From Gracilibacillus sp. YIM 98692 (GTDB lineage: Bacteria; Bacillota; Bacilli; Bacillales; Amphibacillaceae), in NCBI RefSeq assembly GCF_010993965.1, contig NZ_WIXM01000001.1:248001-312000 (forward strand): 64,000 nucleotides of DNA. The letters are read 5' to 3'. Position 1 is the first letter of the stretch. Each line of letters starts with the position of its first letter. A program made the translations under genes and the position numbers. Below the pieces are notes generated by a model. That model searched no databases, was not told where the DNA came from, and saw only the letters and a list, made by a program, of their open reading frames with translations. Shown one piece after another: positions 53,834-62,417 of this stretch.

Positions 53834-55273
53834 TCATTTTATTATAAAGGAATAAAAATCTATCGCACCATCACCCTGATATGTGAAACATAATGCATTA
53901 ACACCACTTTTAATATGAATAGGTGCTGTAGCAATATGCCATTCTTCTCCTGCATTAATAGAAATTCTTGCAATCTTTTCACCACCAAGAATTGTGCTTA
54001 CCTGAAGTTCTCCATTTCCTTGTCCTCTAACTTTCACTGATATTTGAGTAACATCCACACACTCAAAATACTTAAACCCAGCAATTGCACCGTCTGTCAT
54101 GTTTGTAATATATTGATTAGGGTTATCTTCTCTATCCTCACCTTCTTGAGTGAAGTAAGGATGTATATCATCAATTTCAACACCAACGTTATAATGAACT
54201 GCACCAAACCTACTTATGAGATTACAGGCTATATATGCAAAATATTCACCTTTCCCAATTAAAGGTTTTCCATTTAGTCCACAACTCGTCATTTCAACTT
54301 GCTTAATGCTTCCATCAGATTCAATGTGAATTTCTTCCGCGCACCCCTGTCGTGAGAATGGATGCCTATTCGTTTGCCTATGATAAAATACATACCATTG
54401 ACCATTTATTTCAACAATACTACCATGATTCGTACCTGTATAATTCAGTCGTTCCTTGGCAGTTCTTCCATTGAAGTAGATATCACCATTAGATATAATG
54501 GTGCCTCTATATTGAAAGCCTTCTGCTGGACTTTTGGATGTTGCATAACATAATTCATGCTTATTAATAGAAGAATAAATAAAATAGTAGGTATCTCCAA
54601 TCTTTCGCATGGAAGGTGCTTCAAAAAACTCATGTCCCTCAAAACTTGTACCCGCTCCATGTAGCTTATCAGGAAAAATATACTTAGGGCCTTCCTTTAC
54701 AGTAAGCATATCCTCTTCCAACTCGATTACCATCCCCCCTTTAATAGTTTGTTCTTTAACACCAAATTTTTCCCATGGAAAACTCACTGGACAAAACCCT
54801 GAGTATAAATATACTTTATTATTATCATCTACAAATACAGCTGGATCGTACTGAAATCCATCTTCCTTTCGCGCACCAAGTAATGTTCCATCGTGATATT
54901 GTACATGCCCATAAAATTCATACTTACCTGCTGGCGAATCAGAAACAGCAACTGAAATAACTCCAAGAAAATCAAATGCATAGTACAAATAATATCTGTC
55001 GTCCATTCCTTTTTGTACATCTGGTGCAAAAAGTTTATATCCTTTTTGCCACATGGGATCCTGTGTTTTTTTATAAATGACACCTTCATTTCTCCATTTA
55101 CTTAAATTGTTCACTGAAGCTGACCAGCATACGTAATCATTCTCACAAAACATCGTTCCATTAAATTTATCATGACTACCAAAGACGTACACTCTATCTC
55201 CAAATACATAAGGCTCACCATCAGGTACATATTCATAATTTGGTAAATAGGGGTTAAATGCTTGATTTTCCAT
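53834..55273 (-). CDS. Glycoside hydrolase family 43 enzyme
   Basis: About 479 aa from the ATG after TGGAGG. A five-blade propeller GH43 domain occupies about 1-310: general base Asp in VPDGEPYVFGDRVYVFGSHD, second Asp in FQYDPAVFVDD, and general acid Glu in HEFFEAPSM. A C-terminal beta-sandwich like a family 6 carbohydrate-binding module follows (about 345-479). Expected activity is on arabinan, xylan or galactan side chains. No signal peptide, so it acts on imported oligosaccharides. It neighbours PL11 relics, consistent with a former pectin locus. Confidence 0.85.
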   Translation of the reverse strand: MENQAFNPYLPNYEYVPDGEPYVFGDRVYVFGSHDKFNGTMFCENDYVCWSASVNNLSKWRNEGVIYKKTQDPMWQKGYKLFAPDVQKGMDDRYYLYYAFDFLGVISVAVSDSPAGKYEFYGHVQYHDGTLLGARKEDGFQYDPAVFVDDNNKVYLYSGFCPVSFPWEKFGVKEQTIKGGMVIELEEDMLTVKEGPKYIFPDKLHGAGTSFEGHEFFEAPSMRKIGDTYYFIYSSINKHELCYATSKSPAEGFQYRGTIISNGDIYFNGRTAKERLNYTGTNHGSIVEINGQWYVFYHRQTNRHPFSRQGCAEEIHIESDGSIKQVEMTSCGLNGKPLIGKGEYFAYIACNLISRFGAVHYNVGVEIDDIHPYFTQEGEDREDNPNQYITNMTDGAIAGFKYFECVDVTQISVKVRGQGNGELQVSTILGGEKIARISINAGEEWHIATAPIHIKSGVNALCFTYQGDGAIDFYSFIIK

Positions 55274-55328
55274 AGTAACCTCCATTAGGAATAACTTTTT
55301 TAAAAGTAGCGTTATCTGAAAAATAATC

Positions 55329-56441
55329 TTATCTTAAATCGGGTTTGAATTCACCTGTTACTGTCTGATGTCCTTTGTTTTTGTCATACTGTTCTTCTCT
55401 TTCTAGTTCAAATCGGTTCATAATCGGAAGGTCATTTACCGAAAATAGATAGGCATCTTCCGCAGATATGTGCTCATACCATGCCCAGCTTGGAACGACA
55501 AAGTAGTCACCCGCTTTCCAATCGAAGCGTATGCCATTAATAATGGTATACCCATGCCCTTTATACGCATGATAAATGGTTGAATGTGTATGACGAAGTG
55601 CTTTTGTGTTGAATCCTTTAGGTAGAAATTGCATACGTGAACCCATTGTTGGATTTGCTGATTGACCAGTAGTTGGGTTCATATAATCCACCGCAAAACC
55701 ATGGTTTGGGTCTGGTTCGAATTCCTTTAACCCTTCAATTCCAGCGACCGTTCGATCCCATTTATAGTTTGCTAGTGGTGCAACATCGAATTTTTCATCT
55801 CCCACAGGACGTACCATTCCTCCTCTGTATCGCTTTTCAGAGAAATTATCCGGAACATTTGGCTGTTGAAGTCCCGCCTCATACGGCTCAAAAAACGTAC
55901 CACCAATGTTATAAATGGTTGGAATATCAAGTGCATCCATCCAAATCATTCTATTTTCCCCAAGATGGCCATGCCCATGCCATAAGTTTTTAGGAGTTGT
56001 TAGAAAATCTCCTTCCTCCATAAAAATTCGCTCACCCTGCACAATGGTATAAGCACCTTCTCCCTCCGTCACAAAACGAATGGCACTCTGTGTATGACGA
56101 TGGGAAGGAGCTTGTTCACCAGGTAAGAGAAGTTGAACGGCAGCATATAATGTTTGCGTTGTTGAAACATGGCCCCATGGCTGACGATAGATAAGACCAG
56201 GGTTTTGAAAATAGATCGCTCGACGTTCACCTCCACGTTCAGGCGTAAATATTTCCGCTGCTTCCATTAGTTTCTTTTCTAATAATTCTTTAGACCATAA
56301 ATAGGCTTGTGCGTGTGTTTTTGGCGTTTTATTCATTACTTCTGGAATAGCTTCCCATAATGGGCCTAGGTTGTACTGTTGAATATCGTTCGTAAAGTCT
56401 TTCACATCTTGATCTTGAAGATAACTTGCCTTCTCCGCCAT
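55329..56441 (-). CDS. Gentisate 1,2-dioxygenase
   Basis: Fe(II) ring-cleaving enzyme turning gentisate into maleylpyruvate. 370 aa, bicupin. The first cupin carries the metal motif SHRHTQSAIRFVTEGEGAYT; the second has HTHSTIYHAYKGHGYT and VVPSWAWYEH. WHGHGHLGENRMIWMDALDIP is typical of the family. AAAGGAGATG precedes the ATG. Third gene of the operon after fumarylpyruvate hydrolase and DinB. Confidence 0.9.
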   Translation of the reverse strand: MAEKASYLQDQDVKDFTNDIQQYNLGPLWEAIPEVMNKTPKTHAQAYLWSKELLEKKLMEAAEIFTPERGGERRAIYFQNPGLIYRQPWGHVSTTQTLYAAVQLLLPGEQAPSHRHTQSAIRFVTEGEGAYTIVQGERIFMEEGDFLTTPKNLWHGHGHLGENRMIWMDALDIPTIYNIGGTFFEPYEAGLQQPNVPDNFSEKRYRGGMVRPVGDEKFDVAPLANYKWDRTVAGIEGLKEFEPDPNHGFAVDYMNPTTGQSANPTMGSRMQFLPKGFNTKALRHTHSTIYHAYKGHGYTIINGIRFDWKAGDYFVVPSWAWYEHISAEDAYLFSVNDLPIMNRFELEREEQYDKNKGHQTVTGEFKPDLR

Positions 56442-56454
56442 GGAAACATCTCCT

Positions 56455-56961
56455 TTATTTTGATGTTGTATCCTTGAATTTGGATAGGTTTCGCTGAATC
56501 TGATGATAGTGTCCTTCCATATGATCCACTAAAAAATGTTCTATCAAAAATGAAATAGGCTTATCCCCGAATTTTTTATAGTTTCGGTGTGGGTTCTCTT
56601 CTAGTAATCGTTCGTCACTAACTTGGGATAAACGGTTTATTATTTCTTGTTTCAATCCTTTTATTTTTGGTATCACTTCTGCCACCTTTAATTCATCAGG
56701 TGAATTTACTGCAGCTAAACGTTCATCATGCTGCAACCCCCGCCCCCATTCGAATCCAGGCCTTTCTAAAATCGCATCCAATTCTGATAGCCAAAAGAAG
56801 GTAGATTCATTAATATGGCTTAAGATTTGCAAAATAGACCATTCTTCAGTAGATGGATTCCAACGGATCTCTTCTTCTGATATAGTTTCAATGGTTTCTA
56901 CTATTTTTTCAAGTGAACTAGTAATGGATTTAATATACATTTCTACTTTTGAGTCTGCCAT
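56455..56961 (-). CDS. DinB-family protein, candidate thiol-dependent maleylpyruvate isomerase
   Basis: A 168 aa four-helix DinB/YfiT fold. Likely metal ligands are His49 (ILSHINESTF), His147 and His151 (DHMEGHYHQI). DinB-superfamily enzymes include thiol-S-transferases and the mycothiol-dependent maleylpyruvate isomerase of Corynebacterium. Its ATG directly follows the stop of the hydrolase gene and it sits just before the dioxygenase. The pathway needs a maleylpyruvate isomerase and no zeta-class enzyme is present, so this role is inferred, with bacillithiol as a possible cofactor. Confidence 0.7.
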   Translation of the reverse strand: MADSKVEMYIKSITSSLEKIVETIETISEEEIRWNPSTEEWSILQILSHINESTFFWLSELDAILERPGFEWGRGLQHDERLAAVNSPDELKVAEVIPKIKGLKQEIINRLSQVSDERLLEENPHRNYKKFGDKPISFLIEHFLVDHMEGHYHQIQRNLSKFKDTTSK

Positions 56962-57912
56962 TTATGATTCCACTCCTTTCTGTAACACAACTTTATTTTC
57001 TAGAGTGCCAACTCCATTTACTGTGATATTGACGACATCGCCGTCTTTTAAAAAAACTTGTGGATCACGTGCAGCTCCGACTCCACCTGGCGTACCTGTG
57101 AGAACAACATCGCCTGGTTCAAGTTTCATTAACTTAGATAAAAACGCCACCAGCTTTTGTACTGTAAAAACTAGATTCTTTGTATTAGAGTGTTGGCGTT
57201 CTTCTCCATTTACTGTAAGGACAACTTCTAGTCCAGAAGGATCTGTCAATTCATCAGAAGTTACGATCCACGGTCCCATTGGTGCACTTCCTTCCACTGC
57301 TTTTCCTTGTAACCATTGCAAGGTTCGACGTTGAATATCACGGTAGGTCACATCATTAACAATCGTGTATCCAGCGACGTACTCTAATGCCTCTTGCTCC
57401 GAAACATTCCATGCTTGTTTCCCTACAATAAAAGCAAATTCAGCTTCATAATCTAACTGTTCGGATATTGGATAATATGGTATATCATCTTCTGGACCAA
57501 TAATGGTGTTTGGAAATTTAGCAAATAGAACTGGATTAGTTGGTAATTCCCTCCCCATTTCCAAGATGTGTTCGCGATAATTATGACCGACACAAACCAT
57601 TTTTTCTGGAGAATTTAATGGTGCTTCTATTTTAATTGCATCTTTGTTATATACAAGTTTATGCGGAAATGAATTTGCATGTTTCAAGGCATATTCTACT
57701 GCATGCTTTGCTAAATCCATACTTTCTTTCCCACCCTGTAAGAACGTTTTCATTTCCGATGGTATAAAAGCTTCTGCAATTTCTTTATAGCGATATTTCC
57801 CTTCACTTTGTAGTTGTGCTTGATACGCAAAGTTTAAATCAATAACTTTATTGCCATCTGTTATTGCTCCAAGTCTTGAGTAACCATCTACGGTATACGT
57901 AATCAGTTTCAT
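56962..57912 (-). CDS. Fumarylacetoacetate hydrolase family (fumarylpyruvate hydrolase)
   Basis: A 316 aa FAH-fold enzyme. Core motifs: VCVGHNYREHILEMG, metal-binding LDYEAEFAFIVGK, GYTIVNDVTYRDIQ, and VLTGTPGGVGAARDP. It would split fumarylpyruvate into fumarate and pyruvate, the last step of gentisate breakdown. GAGGAG precedes the ATG. First gene of the operon, divergent from the IclR regulator. Confidence 0.88.
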   Translation of the reverse strand: MKLITYTVDGYSRLGAITDGNKVIDLNFAYQAQLQSEGKYRYKEIAEAFIPSEMKTFLQGGKESMDLAKHAVEYALKHANSFPHKLVYNKDAIKIEAPLNSPEKMVCVGHNYREHILEMGRELPTNPVLFAKFPNTIIGPEDDIPYYPISEQLDYEAEFAFIVGKQAWNVSEQEALEYVAGYTIVNDVTYRDIQRRTLQWLQGKAVEGSAPMGPWIVTSDELTDPSGLEVVLTVNGEERQHSNTKNLVFTVQKLVAFLSKLMKLEPGDVVLTGTPGGVGAARDPQVFLKDGDVVNITVNGVGTLENKVVLQKGVES

Positions 57913-58026
57913 TTTATCTCCTCTTTTCCTATATTTTTTTCTCTTTCATCTTTTTTAAAAAGAACTCCTTCTAATTCCACTATTATGATAATATATTATA
58001 TTATATTATATATAAAATTATACGCT

Positions 58027-58036
58027 GGAACATTCC
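58027..58036. promoter_or_regulatory. Candidate IclR operator core
   Basis: GGAACATTCC, with GGAA/TTCC arms, lies in the 220-bp AT-rich divergent gap (which also has runs of TATTATA repeats near 57990). IclR-type sites often contain such GGAA/TTCC halves. Inferred. Confidence 0.4.
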
Positions 58037-58132
58037 TGATTGTCAATGTTATAATTGATAAAATATCGTATGACGTTCATTCATTTACAATTTTAAATTC
58101 ATTATTCTTTATTCACCGTAAGGAGAATTGCA

Positions 58133-58873
58133 ATGGCAAACAAAAAAAGTAAAGATACAATTCAATCACTAAAAATAGGATTCTCGATTATTGATGCATT
58201 AATGGAAGAGAAGAGACCGTTGAAAATTACCGAAATTCAAGAGAAGACAAACGTAACTAAGAGTAATTTATATAAATATATCAATACCCTATTACTAGAT
58301 GATTTAATTTTTCGAGATGAACATAGTGGACTCTATTATTTAGGATCAAAATTAATTCAATATGGAATGACAGCAATTGGTAATCAAGATATTTTCGCCA
58401 TGATTACACCTTACTTACATTCGATTAGTGAATACACAAATAATTCGACAATTTTTGCAGTGCCTACATTCAACGGACCTGTAATTGCAAATATGACAAG
58501 ATCCAATCAAATACTAAATATAGGTGCTGAGATAGGAACATTATTACCTCCGAACTCTTCTGCTGGTAAAATTTTTTATGTGTTTGGGGATAGTCAAAAA
58601 ACAAAGCATTGGAGAGAAAGTGATGATCCTTCTATCATAAGCGATGAAAATGAAATACAACTTATACATAAGGAAAAAATTGCATTTGCAAAAGAACCTT
58701 TGATCCCATCAGTGTCATCCGTTTCTATTCCTGTATTAAACTATGCAAACGAGTTAATTGGAATTTTAACGGTGGTCGGGTTTTCATCTTTCGTTCCAGA
58801 AACGGTGGAAGATTCTCTCAGTAAATATCTACAAAAAATACAAAATGAAATTTCTATGAGCGACTATAACTAA
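58133..58873 (+). CDS. IclR-family regulator of the gentisate operon
   Basis: A 246 aa protein with an N-terminal winged helix-turn-helix (about 15-65; PLKITEIQEKTNVTKSNLYK) and a C-terminal effector-binding GAF-like domain (about 85-240; LPPNSSAGKIFYVFG, SVSIPVLNYANELIGILTVVG). TAAGGAG precedes the ATG. Divergent from the catabolic operon, so it probably responds to gentisate or a ring-cleavage product. Ended by a bidirectional terminator. Confidence 0.87.
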   Translation: MANKKSKDTIQSLKIGFSIIDALMEEKRPLKITEIQEKTNVTKSNLYKYINTLLLDDLIFRDEHSGLYYLGSKLIQYGMTAIGNQDIFAMITPYLHSISEYTNNSTIFAVPTFNGPVIANMTRSNQILNIGAEIGTLLPPNSSAGKIFYVFGDSQKTKHWRESDDPSIISDENEIQLIHKEKIAFAKEPLIPSVSSVSIPVLNYANELIGILTVVGFSSFVPETVEDSLSKYLQKIQNEISMSDYN

Positions 58874-58933
58874 GCAGATGACTTAACTTATATAGCACTA
58901 TACTTGAATGGGAGGAAAATATTTTAACTAAAG

Positions 58934-58990
58934 AAAAATCCGAACAATAATTTGAAATTTTAATCAGAATTCAAACATGTTCGGATTTTT
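58934..58990. terminator. Bidirectional terminator between iclR and the DUF1593 gene
   Basis: AAAAATCCGAAC and GTTCGGATTTTT form 12 perfect pairs around a 33-base loop, with T runs on both strands in the convergent gap. Confidence 0.8.
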
Positions 58991-59008
58991 CCTTTTTTAG
59001 TTATGTTT

Positions 59009-60532
59009 TTATCTTGCAACAGTCAATACGACCCTCTTGTATGAGGTTAAAGGATTATCACCATTATCCCAAGCTTCGAGAATAAAGTGTAATGTTTGTC
59101 CATCGGCAGCATCCGTTGGTACAGTAAATTGACTCGTTATCTCGATTTCGTCTCTTGTCATCTCAGCAATTTGGAGTGAACTTGGAGAAGGAACGTTAAA
59201 GGGATAAGTGTATTTCGGCTTAGTGTTTTGGCTCTCCCCTATGGAAATTAGTTCTACCTCTCCTGGATAAGTACCTGCTTCCTTGTATTGCCACCAACGA
59301 CCTGTGAGATGATCACCATCTGGATCCTTAACAACTCCTTTTAAAGTTATCGTTTGCCCGGGGCGGACGATGTTGCTCTCTAAATCAACTACATTTACTA
59401 TAGGTTGGTGATTAGCATCTTCATATTTAGATGTAACCGTCCACTTAAGTCTTGCTGCAAAGTCTCGTTGAGCAGCTCCGAACCAACATGAAGAAGAATA
59501 ATCTTTAGAAGCAACACCATCAGGGTCCACATCTTTACCATTTCGGCCTCCCCAGCCACCATAGCTCGCATCTACATGACCATCAAGCCCGTTGTCCAAA
59601 AGGTTCATGAACATCGATGTATCTCCCTCAGATATCCAAGAACCAGGCTCTTCAACATTTCCATACCATGGTGAATAACCGAGTTCCTTAAGTTGTTCTA
59701 CAGTCACTCCACTAAAACCGAAGAAATCAGTAATATCATTATTATGCATTTGTTTTCCATCACCCCAGACCACATAAAACTCTCCAAATGGACCGACCTT
59801 GGAAACATTCTCTCTCGTCCATGCAGCTGAAAGGTAATGGCGATCTTCCTTAAGAACAACTTGACGTGCGAAATACCCCCAAATGGTTGTTGCCATTTGA
59901 CGAAATTCTATACCTGGCCAATTGGGAAAAATATAGTTTTCATAAACACCATCTTGATCACCGAAAGACTGGATAATAACCTTCTTAGAAACTTTATGAT
60001 AAATTCGCTTCCATTGTTCTGTATGCTTGAATTCTTCTTCTATACATTTAAGTGCTCTTCCAATTGTTGATTGACCTGTACCCGTTAACAAATATAGCGG
60101 ACCCGGCTTATCATCTAGAATCAATTTCTTGATGAGATTCGACCCTGGACTATCTTTGGAAATATTTCCTGGGAAATCTATGTTTCCCTCATAAATACGA
60201 GATCGTAACGCATCGGGGGCGGGGTAACCTTCTGCGTGAACCGAAAGATTTGGATAAACTTCAGCATAAATATCAACCGCTTCCTCTATAAAACGTGAAC
60301 CTTCATCCCATCGCCAACTGCTAATGGGGCCTAAATCAAAATTAGAATGTTCAGATTCCCCATGAAATAATGTCCCCTTCCCATCACCTTTCCAATGAAA
60401 CATACTACTAGAGTAGATTAGTCCCTCTGTTTCAAACTGATTACTGTATAGTAAATATCGAACTATAGTATTTTGATCATCAAGCTCTGGGTCATGCATA
60501 ACTACGGTACGAAGCTTTTTATCTCTGACCAT
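59009..60532 (-). CDS. DUF1593 (nucleoside-hydrolase-like) protein, copy 1
   Basis: About 507 aa from the ATG after ATGGAGG. The N-terminal domain (about 1-330) is a nucleoside-hydrolase-like fold with HDPELDDQNT in place of the usual D-x-D-x-x-x-DD calcium loop. The C-terminal part (about 385-507) is an Ig-like beta domain (TLKGVVKDPDGDHLTGRWWQ). No signal peptide, so cytoplasmic. DUF1593 proteins are linked to carbohydrate clusters, but their reaction is not established. It lies 114 bp downstream of the GPH symporter on the same strand. Confidence 0.8.
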   Translation of the reverse strand: MVRDKKLRTVVMHDPELDDQNTIVRYLLYSNQFETEGLIYSSSMFHWKGDGKGTLFHGESEHSNFDLGPISSWRWDEGSRFIEEAVDIYAEVYPNLSVHAEGYPAPDALRSRIYEGNIDFPGNISKDSPGSNLIKKLILDDKPGPLYLLTGTGQSTIGRALKCIEEEFKHTEQWKRIYHKVSKKVIIQSFGDQDGVYENYIFPNWPGIEFRQMATTIWGYFARQVVLKEDRHYLSAAWTRENVSKVGPFGEFYVVWGDGKQMHNNDITDFFGFSGVTVEQLKELGYSPWYGNVEEPGSWISEGDTSMFMNLLDNGLDGHVDASYGGWGGRNGKDVDPDGVASKDYSSSCWFGAAQRDFAARLKWTVTSKYEDANHQPIVNVVDLESNIVRPGQTITLKGVVKDPDGDHLTGRWWQYKEAGTYPGEVELISIGESQNTKPKYTYPFNVPSPSSLQIAEMTRDEIEITSQFTVPTDAADGQTLHFILEAWDNGDNPLTSYKRVVLTVAR

Positions 60533-60646
60533 ATTAATACCTCCATCCACAAGTTGACTTTTTTGACTTATTACGATGTTTCACCTTACTCGAACGAATT
60601 TAAAAGTGAAAATTACCTTTATAAAACAAAACATGGCTATCGTTGT

Positions 60647-62038
60647 TTAGCTATTTCTTTCTTGTAAATCTTTAACAATTAGTGGATAAAGTTTATCTAA
60701 TTTATAGAAAGATAATATTACTATCATAATCGCACTTACGATAATTGGTATCCATACAAACATGAATATGATTGCAGTGATAGCTGAGTCTGGTTGAATA
60801 GCATCACCATTACTAATAAATCCACCTGCTGCTAGGATCCAACCGAGCATTGCTGAACCAAGACCACCACCAACTTTAGTACCAAAACTACCACCGCTAT
60901 AGACTAAGCCTTCTGTACGAACTCCTGTTTTCCACTCTCCATATTCAATTGTATCCGCTAACATCGCAAAAATTGTACCTGCTAATGGAGCCATACCAAT
61001 ACCTCGAATAACTGTAGCAGCATAGACAATCATTGTACTTTCTGGGTTAACTAATACTAATAAACTTCCTAAGATAATGAGAGATGCACCAGCTATGAAG
61101 GTATTTCTTTTCCCAAACCTTTTTAAAATTGGTGACATGAAAACCATCCCTAAAATTGCTGGAACTAGTAAAATAGTAGTTAATAAACCAACTAGCCCTG
61201 CACTGTCTAATAGGTATTCCGCATAATAAATCGTTACACCAGTGATGAAACTTTGAAATACATACATGAGCACCATAAGGAAAAGCATCATTACCCAATA
61301 TTTATTTTTAAGTAGTGCTTTAAAACCAACTTTAAATGGAATATTCTCACTTGCACTTTCGGCATTTGCAGGACGCACTCTTTCTTTAGTTGTAAAAAAT
61401 GTTACTAAAAATAATCCCGCACCAACAACAGAGAATATAGAAAATGCAATGATCCAACCACTTTGATTACCACCAAATACATTTACAATAGGTAATGTAA
61501 CATTTACAATTATCAACATTGTGATAAGAGCACTACTCATTCTAAATATATTTAATACTGAACGTTGATGCTGATCTTGTGTAATTAATGAATTCAACGT
61601 ACCATAAGGAACGTTAATAGCGGTATAAACGATGAACAATAAGTTATACGTAACGGCTATATAGATAAGTTGACCTGTATTGCCCCAACCTGATGGAACA
61701 GTAAATAAGAGAATTGTGACAATAGCCATTGGGATTGCCATCCATAACATCCATGGTCGAGCCTTACCATATTTAGATTTTGTCTTGTCGATTAGAACAC
61801 CCATTCCTAAGTCAGTTGCTCCATCCAAAAGTTTAGATAACAGGAAAATTGTACCGATCGCTGCAGCTGACACTCCCACAACGGTTGTATAGAAAAATGT
61901 TAGAAAAGAACTTGCTGCTGTTACGATGACATTACTTGCTGCGTCACCGAAACCGTAACCCAATTTTTCCGTAAAACCTATATTGTTATTACTTCCTCGA
62001 TCGCTATTAAAATCTATTTTTTCTGCTGGTTTTGCCAT
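60647..62038 (-). CDS. GPH-family sugar:cation symporter
   Basis: A 463 aa transporter with twelve membrane segments and the glycoside-pentoside-hexuronide family start KLGYGFGDAASNVIVTAAS and loop DGATDLGMGVLIDKTKSKYG. Imports a glycoside or uronide with sodium or protons. AAAAAGGAG precedes the ATG. A cre-like site lies about 50 bp upstream. Flanked by two DUF1593 genes in the same direction, so those proteins probably act on its substrate. Confidence 0.88.
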   Translation of the reverse strand: MAKPAEKIDFNSDRGSNNNIGFTEKLGYGFGDAASNVIVTAASSFLTFFYTTVVGVSAAAIGTIFLLSKLLDGATDLGMGVLIDKTKSKYGKARPWMLWMAIPMAIVTILLFTVPSGWGNTGQLIYIAVTYNLLFIVYTAINVPYGTLNSLITQDQHQRSVLNIFRMSSALITMLIIVNVTLPIVNVFGGNQSGWIIAFSIFSVVGAGLFLVTFFTTKERVRPANAESASENIPFKVGFKALLKNKYWVMMLFLMVLMYVFQSFITGVTIYYAEYLLDSAGLVGLLTTILLVPAILGMVFMSPILKRFGKRNTFIAGASLIILGSLLVLVNPESTMIVYAATVIRGIGMAPLAGTIFAMLADTIEYGEWKTGVRTEGLVYSGGSFGTKVGGGLGSAMLGWILAAGGFISNGDAIQPDSAITAIIFMFVWIPIIVSAIMIVILSFYKLDKLYPLIVKDLQERNS

Positions 62039-62088
62039 TTGTTAATACTCCTTTTTATTTCTGTTTATAAATGCTTTCATTACCTTTA

Positions 62089-62102
62089 AGTTAACGCTTT
62101 CC
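62089..62102 (-). promoter_or_regulatory. Putative cre (CcpA) site upstream of the GPH symporter
   Basis: On the minus strand GGAAAGCGTTAACT matches TGWAANCGNTNWCA at the central 11-12 positions. Located about 50 bp upstream of the symporter start. Inferred. Confidence 0.45.
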
Positions 62103-62305
62103 TTTTTTTGAAATTAAACCAGATAATACTCCTGTTTTGGTAGTACTTTTTTAAATTCGCTTACTTATCGCTATGATATTAGTTTACTTCATAATAGCCA
62201 TTCGTTTTTGGTATTTTTAATAATACTAGTAATCTTGTAATCAATCTTTTGTTTTATTAAATTATGACAAATTTTGCATCATAAAGCTAGAGAGTGATCT
62301 CCATT

Positions 62306-62341
62306 ATGCGTTAGCGAAAATCTAACATTTCGCTAACGCAT
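62306..62341. promoter_or_regulatory. Perfect 14-bp stem-loop between the second DUF1593 gene and the symporter
   Basis: ATGCGTTAGCGAAA and TTTCGCTAACGCAT are perfect inverted arms around an eight-base loop, with no T tract on either strand. It starts about 75 bp after the DUF1593 stop. It may protect or process the upstream mRNA, or act as a weak terminator. The rest of the 380-bp gap is otherwise plain apart from the cre-like site. Confidence 0.6.
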
Positions 62342-62417
62342 TGAATTAACAAGCATGAAGTAGCTTAAAGATGTTAGAGTTGTTTTGAAACATAAAATGC
62401 AAGAAGTTTTTCCCTCA

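Noticed and set aside
58934-58990. Long hairpin considered as a small RNA gene.
   Set aside because: Position between convergent genes and T runs on both strands fit a plain bidirectional terminator.
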